Shown one piece after another: positions 1 through 5,237 of a stretch of 5,400 nt of DNA (position 1 is the stretch's first letter; each line of letters starts with the position of its first letter). The DNA is from Chloroflexota bacterium (lineage in GTDB: Bacteria > Chloroflexota > Anaerolineae > UBA1429). A program made the translations under genes and the position numbers. The stretch is from NCBI GenBank assembly GCA_012513725.1, contig JAAZBQ010000719.1, positions 1-5,400 on the forward strand, in the 5' to 3' direction. Under the pieces are notes generated by a model. It saw nothing but the letters and a program-made list of their open reading frames with translations. It was not told where the DNA came from and did no database searches.

Positions 1-118
1 ATCCTACCGGAGGGCCGTGGCGGGCACATCGGGCGATCGGAGCATCTGGAGGATGGCAAAGGGTGGGATTCCCTTCTCCCCCGGATGGCCAGGTGGCGGA
101 GGGTTCTGGAGGGCAACG
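1..118. other. Unassigned flank downstream of lepB
   Basis: This stretch lies beyond the lepB terminator and runs off the window edge. Short open frames exist on both strands, for example a plus-strand frame 1 open from the edge to a TAG near 146 and an open minus-strand frame. None has a recognisable product, a good ribosome binding site or a start with a supported continuation. The sequence is GC-rich with purine-rich plus-strand runs and two copies of TCTGGAGG. It is probably intergenic, or the edge of a gene mostly outside the window. Confidence 0.4.
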
Positions 119-143
119 AAAAACGGCCGCCCAAAGGCGGCCG
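119..143 (-). terminator. Intrinsic terminator of lepB
   Basis: Read on the minus strand, an 8-bp perfect stem (CGGCCGCC pairing with GGCGGCCG, positions 143-136 with 131-124) closes a 4-base loop and is followed directly by five T residues (123-119). It lies 35 bases after the lepB stop codon. A GC-only stem plus a U-tract in the right place is the textbook Rho-independent layout, so it should end the lepB transcript. Confidence 0.88.
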
Positions 144-177
144 CTAGAAGATGCTGGATGGGGAGAAGCGTGGAGCG

Positions 178-714
178 CTAACCGTGGGACAGGAGCCCGA
201 TGGCATCCGCGGGCCAGTAGCGGAACCAGGCCTTGCCCAGGATGTCCGTGAGGGCCACCACGCCAAAGGAGCGCGAGTCGTTGCTGGAGGCGCGGTTATC
301 CCCCAACACGAACACGTGCCCCTCGGGGATGCGCAGCGGCTTGAGGTAGCCGGTGGTCGGCTGGTCCAGATAGGGCTCGGCAAGGGGCTCGCCGTCCACG
401 TACACCACGCCGTCGTGGATCTCGATCGTCTCGCCGGCCAGGCCGACGACGCGCTTGATCAGCGGGTGATCATAGCGCCCCTCTGGACGGCGCAACACGA
501 TGATGTCGCCCCGCATAGGGGGGTGAAACCGGTAGGAGATCTTTTCCATGATGATGCGCTGGTTGTTCTCCAGGTTGGGCTCCATGCTCAGCCCATCCAC
601 CCGCCGGGTTTGCCCCAGGAAGAGGTTCACCACCACGACGATGACCAGCGCGGGAAGCACCGCCTCTAGGAACTCGGTCAGCCACGACTTTTTTTTCTGC
701 TCCTCGTCATCCAT
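178..714 (-). CDS. lepB: Signal peptidase I (type I leader peptidase)
   Basis: This membrane-bound serine protease removes signal peptides from Sec- and Tat-exported proteins on the outer face of the cytoplasmic membrane, using a Ser/Lys dyad (peptidase family S26). The short acidic/basic N-terminus (DDEEQKKK) is followed by one membrane segment at about residues 15-34. Box B contains the catalytic Ser43 in S-M-E-P-N-L, where the usual form is SMEPTL. Box D contains the general base Lys87 in L-I-K-R-V-V-G. Box E is GDNRASSNDSR at about 138-148. At 178 residues it is a compact single-anchor enzyme, with all core boxes intact. I chose the ATG at 714 rather than the in-frame ATG at 720 because GAGGA (725-721) abuts the 720 start but sits six bases before 714. 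It lies 87 bases after pnp and may share its transcript. An A8 run at 689-696 encodes part of the Lys-rich N-terminus. Function is confident; the exact start is less so. Confidence 0.95.
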   Translation of the reverse strand: MDDEEQKKKSWLTEFLEAVLPALVIVVVVNLFLGQTRRVDGLSMEPNLENNQRIIMEKISYRFHPPMRGDIIVLRRPEGRYDHPLIKRVVGLAGETIEIHDGVVYVDGEPLAEPYLDQPTTGYLKPLRIPEGHVFVLGDNRASSNDSRSFGVVALTDILGKAWFRYWPADAIGLLSHG

Positions 715-720
715 CAGCAT

Positions 721-725
721 TCCTC
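721..725 (-). promoter_or_regulatory. lepB ribosome binding site
   Basis: GAGGA on the minus strand lies six bases before the ATG at 714 and directly against the ATG at 720. Normal spacing favours 714 as the true start, giving a protein that begins MDDEEQ. This is inferred from spacing only. Confidence 0.6.
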
Positions 726-727
726 GG

Positions 728-747
728 GCGTCACATGTCGGTGACGC
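728..747 (-). repeat. Perfect 7-bp inverted repeat in the lepB leader
   Basis: GCGTCAC (728-734) and GTGACGC (741-747) form a perfect inverted repeat around a six-base spacer. It sits between the pnp terminator-like hairpin (755-780) and the lepB ribosome binding site (721-725). It could be a leader hairpin in the mRNA or a dyad operator for a DNA-binding regulator. No convincing promoter is visible beside it, so an RNA role is slightly favoured. The pairing is directly visible; the function is not known. Confidence 0.45.
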
Positions 748-750
748 ATA

Positions 751-780
751 GAAACGAGGCCCGCCGCAGGGCGGGCCTCG
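751..780 (-). terminator. GC-rich terminator-like hairpin after pnp
   Basis: On the minus strand CGAGGCCCGCC (780-770) pairs perfectly with GGCGGGCCTCG (765-755), giving an 11-bp stem with a 4-base loop, 22 bases beyond the pnp stop. Only three T residues follow directly (754-752), then C and T. The stem is strong but the U-tract is weak, so it may be a leaky terminator or a 3'-end stabiliser that lets some transcription continue into lepB. Confidence 0.65.
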
Positions 781-801
781 CCAGGATCTGCCGCCGCGCG
801 A

Positions 802-2979
802 CTAGCGACGGCCGCCGCCGCCGCCGCGACGGTCTCGACCGCCGCCGCCGCGCCCACCCGAGGGCGGACGGTCGCGCTCGCGCGCTTCCTCCAGGCTCCA
901 CCCTTCCAGGACGGCCTGCCGCGACAGGCGGATCTTGCCGCCCGGGTCGACGTCGGTGACCATCACCATCAGTTCGTCGCCGACCTGCACCACATCCTCG
1001 ACGCTCGGCACGCGATAGTCGGCCAGCTGCGAGATGTGCACCAGGCCGTCCTGCCCGGGCAGGATCTCCACAAAGGCGCCGAACGGCTCCACGCGCACGA
1101 CCTTGCCGGTGTAGATCTGGCCAAGGACGGGCGTCGCGGTGAGGCCGACGATCCGGCGGATCGCCTCCTTGGCACTGTCGCCATCCATCGAGCCGACGAT
1201 GACGGTGCCGTCGTCGTCCACGTCGATGGTGACGCCAGTGTCCTCGATGATGCCGCGGATGTTCTTGCCACCGGGGCCGATGAGGGCGCCGATCTTTTCC
1301 ACCGGGATCTTGAGCGTCTCCAGCCGCGGCGCGCTCTTGGAGAGCTCCTCACGCGGCTGGGCGATGGCGGCGTTCATCACCTCGAGGATCTGCAAGCGGG
1401 CCTCGCGGGAGCGTGTCAGCGTCTCCTCGACGATGGCGTCCTGCAGGCCGGTGATCTTGATATCCAGCTGGATGGCCGTGATGCCCTTGGCCGTCCCCGC
1501 CACCTTGAAATCCATGTCCCCGAGATGGTCCTCGAGGCCCTGGATGTCGGTGAGCACCGCAAAGCGGTCGCCCTCGGTGATGACGCCCATGGCAATGCCG
1601 GCCACCGCGGTGCGCACCGGCACGCCGGTATCCATCAGCGCGAGCGACGAGGCGCAGGTCGAAGCCATCGAGGTGGACCCGTTCGAGGAGAGCACCTCGG
1701 AGACTAGCCGGATGGTGTAGGGGAACTCTTCCGCCGCCGGCAGCACGGGCTTGATGGCCCGCTCGGCGAGGGCGCCGTGGCCGATCTCCCGGCGACGCGG
1801 CCCGCGCAGCGGGTAGGCCTCGCCGGTGGAAAAGGGCGGAAAGTTGTAGTGGTGCATAAAGCGCTTGGAAAAGTCGCCGCTGAGCGCCTCGATGGTCTGC
1901 TCGTCGGACGAGGTGCCCAGGGTGGCCGTGGTCAGCACCTGGGTCTCGCCGCGGCTAAAGAGGCCCGAGCCGTGGATGCGGGGGATCAACCCCACCTCGG
2001 CGTGTAGGGGCCGGATGGTGCGCAGGTCGCGCCCGTCCACGCGGATGCCGGTATCCAGGATCCGCCGGCGCATGGCCTGCTTGAAGAGATAATCCCAGGC
2101 ATCCGACACCATGGAGGGATCGGCGTCTGGGCCGAGCCGCTCGGTGATCTGCTGGCGGAGCTGGGCTTCCTGCTCCCTACGATCGGCGCGATCGGCGCCG
2201 GCCGCCACCAGTTCCTGGATGGCCGCACCCGCAAGGCTCTCCACCTGGGCCAGGACCTCGCGGTCCAACTCCTTGCGGACGCCGGGGTTCTTTTCCTTGC
2301 CGATCTCCTCGCCCATGCGGTTCTGCAAGGCGATGGCGTCCTGGATGGCGCGATGGGCGAGGCGGATGGCCTCCAGCATCTTGTCTTCCGGGAACTCGTT
2401 GGCGCCGGCCTCGATCATCAGCACGGATTCCGCCGTGCCAGCCACGGTGAGCTCCAGCTCGCTCTCATCCAACTGGGAGAGGAGGGGGTTCACCACGTAC
2501 TCCCCATCGATGTAGCCGACCTTGACGCCGGCCACGGGCCCCCCAAAGGGGATGTCCGAGATGGTCAGCGCGGCGGAGGCACCGATCAGGGAGAGGGTCT
2601 CCAGGTCGTTCTCCTGGTCGGCGGAGAGGGTGGTGATGATGACCTGGACGTCGTTGCGATAGCCATCGGGAAAGAGGGGGCGCAGGGGACGGTCTACGGA
2701 GCGGCAGAGGAGGATGGCCTCGGTAGAGGGCCGCCCCTCGCGCTTGAAAAAGCCGCCCGGGATGCGACCCGCGGCGTAGCGCCGCTCTTCATAGTCGACG
2801 GTCAGCGGAAAAAAGTCCACGCCCTCGCGGGGCGCGTTGGAGGCGGTGGCGGTGACCAGCACCATGCCGTCTCCCATGCGGACGGTAACGGCGCCGCCGG
2901 CCTGCCAGGCCAGCCTACCGGTTTCGACGACCACCTCGCGGCCGCCGAGCGTCGTCCGGTACTCACGTATCTCGTGCAT
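802..2979 (-). CDS. pnp: Polyribonucleotide nucleotidyltransferase (PNPase)
   Basis: PNPase degrades RNA 3'-to-5' by phosphorolysis, releasing nucleoside diphosphates. It acts as a cytoplasmic trimer, often within the degradosome. The order of domains is complete: first RNase PH domain at about 10-142 (with GGFFKREGRPST), an all-helical linker at about 145-300, second RNase PH domain at about 320-500, KH domain at about 553-612 with its GxxG loop in IGPGGKNIRG, and S1 domain at about 619-688 with FGAFVEI and GLVHISQL. The catalytic region keeps the SSNGSTSMAS segment near 431-440 and EDHLGDMDFKVAGT, whose aspartates near 484 and 490 correspond to E. coli Asp486 and Asp492. The last 20 or so residues are almost only Gly, Arg and Asp, an RGG-like tail encoded by GCC repeats. 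At 725 residues it is slightly longer than the usual 700-710. The ATG at 2979 has GGAAAGG seven bases upstream; a GTG at 2982 directly before it is possible but too close. It follows rpsO as in many bacteria. Confidence 0.97.
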   Translation of the reverse strand: MHEIREYRTTLGGREVVVETGRLAWQAGGAVTVRMGDGMVLVTATASNAPREGVDFFPLTVDYEERRYAAGRIPGGFFKREGRPSTEAILLCRSVDRPLRPLFPDGYRNDVQVIITTLSADQENDLETLSLIGASAALTISDIPFGGPVAGVKVGYIDGEYVVNPLLSQLDESELELTVAGTAESVLMIEAGANEFPEDKMLEAIRLAHRAIQDAIALQNRMGEEIGKEKNPGVRKELDREVLAQVESLAGAAIQELVAAGADRADRREQEAQLRQQITERLGPDADPSMVSDAWDYLFKQAMRRRILDTGIRVDGRDLRTIRPLHAEVGLIPRIHGSGLFSRGETQVLTTATLGTSSDEQTIEALSGDFSKRFMHHYNFPPFSTGEAYPLRGPRRREIGHGALAERAIKPVLPAAEEFPYTIRLVSEVLSSNGSTSMASTCASSLALMDTGVPVRTAVAGIAMGVITEGDRFAVLTDIQGLEDHLGDMDFKVAGTAKGITAIQLDIKITGLQDAIVEETLTRSREARLQILEVMNAAIAQPREELSKSAPRLETLKIPVEKIGALIGPGGKNIRGIIEDTGVTIDVDDDGTVIVGSMDGDSAKEAIRRIVGLTATPVLGQIYTGKVVRVEPFGAFVEILPGQDGLVHISQLADYRVPSVEDVVQVGDELMVMVTDVDPGGKIRLSRQAVLEGWSLEEARERDRPPSGGRGGGGRDRRGGGGGRR

Positions 2980-2984
2980 CACAA

Positions 2985-3015
2985 GACCTTTCCTTCCTGG
3001 TCAGCGGGAAAGGTC
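2985..3015 (-). promoter_or_regulatory. Hairpin sequestering the pnp ribosome binding site
   Basis: On the minus strand GACCTTTCC (3015-3007) pairs perfectly with GGAAAGGTC (2993-2985), a 9-bp stem around a 13-base loop. The 3' arm contains the GGAAAGG Shine-Dalgarno sequence of pnp, and the stem ends only five bases before the ATG at 2979. Ribosome access would need the stem to open. The loop itself holds an AGGAA motif that could act as an alternative or standby site. The pairing is seen directly; translational control is inferred. Confidence 0.6.
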
Positions 3016-3086
3016 CAGGCGGAATTGCTCAGGGACTGGGGCCTGCGCCGCGCGTCGCAACGAGCGACGCAGGCCCCAATTCCTGG
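3015..3086 (-). ncRNA. Long structured stem-loop in the pnp 5' leader
   Basis: The core stem pairs TGGGGCCTGCG (minus strand 3078-3068 with 3047-3037, 11 bp) and continues through four more pairs to a 5-base loop, with a 7-base bulge that can shift because the inner arm GCGACGC/GCGTCGC offers an alternative register. Outside it GGAATTG (3021-3027) can pair with CAATTCC (3077-3083), and CCA with TGG beyond, after internal bulges. No U-tract follows, so this is not a terminator. In E. coli the pnp leader carries a long stem cut by RNase III and then recognised by PNPase for autoregulation. This element has the right position and shape, but it is not homologous by any test I can run. It is a cis element within the leader and not a separate transcript. 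Confidence 0.5.
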
Positions 3087-3104
3087 CAACGCCATCCTGG
3101 ACGA

Positions 3105-3143
3105 ATCCCACCACCATGATCCGGCGAGCCTATCCCACCGGAT
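3105..3143. repeat. Small direct and inverted repeats upstream of the pnp leader stem
   Basis: ATCCCACC occurs twice (3105-3112 and 3132-3139), 27 bases apart start to start. ATCCGG (3119-3124) and CCGGAT (3138-3143) form an inverted repeat with a 13-base spacer. They lie between the rpsO terminator and the pnp leader stem, where a pnp promoter or regulator site might be. A weak TTGTTA/TAGGCT pair (3156-3151 and 3132-3127, 18-base spacer) overlaps the area but is not persuasive. Confidence 0.3.
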
Positions 3144-3154
3144 GAGACGCTAAC

Positions 3155-3194
3155 AAAAAAGAGCAAGTGGCCACTGTCTCGCCATCTGCTCTTT
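3155..3194 (-). terminator. Intrinsic terminator between rpsO and pnp
   Basis: On the minus strand AAAGAGCA (3194-3187) pairs with TGCTCTTT (3165-3158). An inner GGC/GCC helix with flanking wobble pairs extends the stem, and the T-run continues to 3155. It lies 65 bases after the rpsO stop. It should terminate much of the rpsO transcript, as a terminator does between these genes in E. coli, leaving pnp to readthrough or a promoter of its own. The A-rich 5' arm could also let the stem terminate in the opposite direction, but no plus-strand gene needs it. Confidence 0.8.
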
Positions 3195-3259
3195 GTGCCG
3201 AAGGATGGGTGTATCGAGTTCCGCATGCGCGCACCGACGGGTGCCGTGCAGCACGCAGA

Positions 3260-3529
3260 TCAGCGGCGGAGCCCTAGCCTGGCCAGAACTTCCCGATACT
3301 TGCCCTCATCCTTTTTGCTGAGGTAGTTCAGGTGGCGGCGACGTTGCCCGACGAGCTTGAGGAGACCCCGACGCGAATGCTCGTCGTGCTTGTGCTCCTT
3401 GAGATGATCGGTCAGCCGGCTGATTCGCTCGCTCAGGTTCGCAATCTGTACCTCAGGAGAGCCGGTATCTTGCGCATGCCGTCCGTAATTGTCTACGGTG
3501 GACGCTTTCTCGGTCTTGGTCAGCGCCAT
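3260..3529 (-). CDS. rpsO: 30S ribosomal protein S15
   Basis: S15 is a primary 16S rRNA binding protein that contacts the central domain (helices 20-22 junction) early in 30S assembly and forms an intersubunit bridge. The protein is 89 residues, exactly the family length, and entirely alpha-helical in homologues. The signature is intact: DTGSPEVQIA near 21-30, RISRLTDHLKEH near 35-46, then HDEHSRRGLLKLVGQRRRHLNYL near 48-70, which carries the rRNA-contact residues. The ATG at 3529 is preceded by GAGGAAGGG (3543-3535) at good spacing. Longer in-frame readings up to 3715 are excluded because the gene's own promoter lies inside them. The leader is only about 30 bases, too short for the pseudoknot-type S15 autoregulation known in E. 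coli. Its neighbour pnp is the usual partner. Confidence 0.98.
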   Translation of the reverse strand: MALTKTEKASTVDNYGRHAQDTGSPEVQIANLSERISRLTDHLKEHKHDEHSRRGLLKLVGQRRRHLNYLSKKDEGKYREVLARLGLRR

Positions 3530-3566
3530 GTATACCCTTCCTCTTGCCGTGTTAACGCTAGACGCG

Positions 3567-3595
3567 ATTATAGCACAAGGGCCCCTTGGCGCCAA
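3567..3595 (-). promoter_or_regulatory. rpsO promoter, extended -10, with embedded palindromes
   Basis: On the minus strand TATAAT (3572-3567) matches the -10 consensus perfectly and is preceded by TG one base away, an extended -10. TTGGCG (3595-3590) lies 17 bases upstream and matches four of six -35 positions. The predicted transcript start is near 3560, giving a leader of about 30 bases. The -35 is half of a perfect palindrome TTGGCGCCAA (3586-3595). The spacer holds CAAGGG-C-CCCTTG (3576-3588), a second palindrome. These are possible operator sites, or may be chance in GC-rich DNA. Confidence 0.85.
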
Positions 3596-3604
3596 ATCGA
3601 GCAG

Positions 3605-3627
3605 CCGTCGGCTTTGCGGCCAGACGG
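3605..3627 (-). terminator. Possible weak hairpin terminator after pirin
   Basis: CCGTC (3605-3609) pairs with GACGG (3623-3627) and GGC with GCC inside, with a one-base bulge and a six-base loop, 20 bases beyond the pirin stop. No T-run follows on the minus strand. It may slow polymerase or protect a 3' end, but as an intrinsic terminator it is weak, so some upstream transcription may continue into rpsO. Confidence 0.3.
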
Positions 3628-3647
3628 TGGAAATGTCGGCAGCGGCG

Positions 3648-4505
3648 TCACTCCCCGGCGGCAGATCGGATAAAGGTGCCGGCCTGCAGCTCGGCACGCG
3701 CCTGTCGCAACTCATCTGGGGTGTTCATGACGATCGGGCCGCCCCAGGCAACCGGCTCGCGCAGCGGGCGCGCCGCGAGAAGCAGAAAGCGCATGCCCTC
3801 CGCTGCCGACCTGGCGAGGAACGTGCTTCCAGGCGTCATGAGCGCTGCCCGGTGACCGCCGATCGGCGGCCCCTCGCCGTCGCCGAGCCGACCGGCCCCT
3901 GCGATCACGTAAGCAAACACGGTGGCCTCTGGGTCCGTTTGCAGCCTCCACTGCGCCTCGGAGCGCATGGTGACATCGAGGTACAGGGTCTCGACATAGT
4001 CTCCCTGTGTGGCGCCCGCGACGTCGCCATAGTGTCCCGACAGCACGCCGACCGTACACCCCTCCTCCTGCACGCGAGGAATCGCTTCGGGCTGCAAATC
4101 CCGGTACTGCGGGGCAGTCATCTTGTCCTTGCGCGGCAGGTTGATCCAGAGCTGTGTGCCGAGAAGGCGGGGCGCGGCCTGGGGCATCTCCTGGTGCAGG
4201 ATCCCACTGCCGGCCGTCATCCACTGGCAGGCGCCATCTACGATGCGACCGCTGTTCCCCAGACTGTCGCCGTGTTCGATGTCTCCGTGGATCAGGTAGG
4301 TGACCGTCTCGATGCCTCGGTGGGGGTGCCAGGGAAATCCCTTGATGTACTCGACGGGGTCTATGGAGTCGAAAGCGTCGAGGAGCAGGAACGGATCGAA
4401 CTCCTGTACGTCGGCATGCCCGACAACCCGAACCAGCTTGACCCCGGCCCCATCGTACTGCGTGCTACCTGCGACGATGCGGCGGATCCCGCGTACCTGT
4501 GTCAT
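3648..4505 (-). CDS. Pirin-family bicupin protein
   Basis: Pirins are metal-binding bicupins; some bacterial members have quercetin 2,3-dioxygenase activity and others act as redox-linked regulators, so the substrate here is unknown. The N-terminal cupin carries all four expected metal ligands: His60 and His62 in W-H-P-H-R-G-I-E, and His104 and Glu106 in S-G-I-L-H-Q-E-M-P. These match His56, His58, His101 and Glu103 of human pirin. The C-terminal cupin covers about 170-285 and contains the usual PLREPVAWGGPIVMNT motif near 247-262, typical of this family. At 285 residues the length is normal. The ATG at 4505 has a purine-rich GAGAGGAAG about ten bases upstream and overlaps the DUF1905 stop (ATGA), suggesting translational coupling. 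No signal peptide is visible, so it is cytoplasmic. It ends about 50 bases before the rpsO promoter and is not obviously part of that unit. Confidence 0.93.
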   Translation of the reverse strand: MTQVRGIRRIVAGSTQYDGAGVKLVRVVGHADVQEFDPFLLLDAFDSIDPVEYIKGFPWHPHRGIETVTYLIHGDIEHGDSLGNSGRIVDGACQWMTAGSGILHQEMPQAAPRLLGTQLWINLPRKDKMTAPQYRDLQPEAIPRVQEEGCTVGVLSGHYGDVAGATQGDYVETLYLDVTMRSEAQWRLQTDPEATVFAYVIAGAGRLGDGEGPPIGGHRAALMTPGSTFLARSAAEGMRFLLLAARPLREPVAWGGPIVMNTPDELRQARAELQAGTFIRSAAGE

Positions 4506-4811
4506 CTACTCTGCTTCCTCTCCCCGCACGGCGTCGCCCGCTCCACCAAGGTCACGTGGACGCCATCTCCCGGCCCGTTGCCGATCTGGACGTGGAAATC
4601 CTTACGAACCCCGAGGATGCGGCCCCGGGGTACCCATCCGCAGCAGGCTGCCATCGCAGGGCCCGCCGTCAAACGTAGCACGGGTAGGCACCCGGCCTCG
4701 CCCGAACTCGGCGCGAACGTCGAACGGGGTATCGATGCCGGGCACTCCCTGGATCACCGCGTCAAACGAATAGGTTCTGCCGATCCAGCGCCCCCAGGGT
4801 CCGAACCACAC
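4502..4811 (-). pseudogene. DUF1905 domain protein, broken by a one-base frameshift
   Basis: Two adjacent minus-strand frames together encode a DUF1905 protein (Pfam family, often linked to YdeI/OmdA proteins, function unclear). Frame one starts at GTG 4811 and runs through Y-S-F-D-A-V-I-Q-G and PFDVRAEFGRGRVP to RMGTPG, then leaves homology and stops at TAA 4602. The second frame continues the same domain as R-I-L-G-V-R-K-D-F-H-V-Q-I-G-N-G-P-G-D and H-V-T-L-V-E, stopping at TGA 4502. Removing one base in the run CCCCGGGG (4623-4630) joins them into 102 residues, the normal family size. The GTG shares one base with the EamA stop, and the TGA overlaps the pirin ATG, exactly what an intact coupled gene would show. 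The shift is therefore either a recent mutation or a sequencing/assembly indel. No programmed-frameshift heptamer is evident. A gene call here may show only a truncated product or nothing. Confidence 0.75.
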
Positions 4812-5224
4812 TAAAAGATCATGACGAACGTCCCCGCGGCGATCAGCACGCCGCCGATGACGCTCTTGGTGGTGGCCGGCTCCTTGAGGAGGACAAAGGC
4901 GAGCACGATGGTGATCACGACGCTGAACTTGTCGATGGGCACCACGCGGGACACGTCCCCCATCTGGATGGCCCGAAAGTAGAACAGCCAGGAGATCCCG
5001 GTGGCCACGCCCGACGCGACGAGAAAGAGCAGGCTCCGCGAGGTAATCGCCCGCACGCCGTTCTGGGCGCCGGTAAGGAACACCATCCCCCACGCCAGCA
5101 CCAGCACCACGGCGGTGCGGATCGCCGTGGCCAGGTTCGAGTCGACGTCCGCAATGCCGATCTTGGCCAGGATGGACGTCAGCGCGGCGAACACCGCCGA
5201 GAGCACGGCATAGAGAGCCCACAC
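4811..5224 (-). CDS. Half-size EamA/DMT-superfamily transporter
   Basis: This small integral membrane protein of the drug/metabolite transporter superfamily is likely a five-helix form (as in the bacterial/archaeal transporter group) that would work as a dimer; the substrate is unknown. Hydrophobic segments lie at about residues 3-24, 31-52, 65-86, 92-112 and 119-137. The conserved DMT features are present: FRAIQMGDVSRVVPIDK between helices 3 and 4, and LLKEPATTKSVIGGVLIAAG leading into the last helix. At 137 residues it is one EamA repeat, half of the usual ten-helix carrier, and it is complete. The start is GTG at 5224, with GGAGG (5236-5232) seven bases upstream. It follows the upstream membrane gene by 13 bases, and its TAG shares a base with the DUF1905 GTG, so it looks like part of one transcript. 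Confidence 0.9.
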   Translation of the reverse strand: MWALYAVLSAVFAALTSILAKIGIADVDSNLATAIRTAVVLVLAWGMVFLTGAQNGVRAITSRSLLFLVASGVATGISWLFYFRAIQMGDVSRVVPIDKFSVVITIVLAFVLLKEPATTKSVIGGVLIAAGTFVMIF

Positions 5225-5231
5225 GATAGAA

Positions 5232-5236
5232 CCTCC
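5232..5236 (-). promoter_or_regulatory. Ribosome binding site of the EamA gene
   Basis: A perfect GGAGG on the minus strand sits seven bases before the GTG at 5224, immediately after the stop codon of the upstream gene. It fixes this non-ATG start with good confidence. Confidence 0.8.
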
Positions 5237-5237
5237 A

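Noticed and set aside
811..850. GCC repeat tract as a CRISPR-like or structural repeat
   Set aside because: It is simple codon repetition for Gly/Arg at the PNPase C-terminus, with no spacer structure.
2353..3153. 266-codon plus-strand open frame opposite pnp
   Set aside because: Antisense shadow of the conserved PNPase N-terminal half. Its composition reflects reversed codons, and it has no family resemblance.
3127..3156. TTGTTA/TAGGCT as a pnp promoter
   Set aside because: The -10 matches only three of six positions, spacing is 18 and the -35 overlaps the rpsO terminator T-run. Too weak to annotate.
3231..3244. GCACC/GGTGC mini-hairpin after rpsO as a terminator
   Set aside because: Only five base pairs and no T-run. 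The stronger terminator at 3155-3194 explains transcript ending.
3260..3715. 151-residue N-terminally extended S15
   Set aside because: The extension would contain the rpsO promoter and has no homology. S15 is 89 residues from the ATG at 3529, with a good ribosome binding site.
3489..4814. 441-codon plus-strand open frame opposite pirin
   Set aside because: It lies antisense to a well-supported pirin gene and spans the rpsO promoter. It has no recognisable domain and arises from GC-rich codon bias.
4602..5222. 206-codon minus-strand frame covering EamA and the DUF1905 start as one protein
   Set aside because: Its first two thirds are an out-of-frame reading of the EamA transporter. Only the end from GTG 4811 is real DUF1905 sequence.
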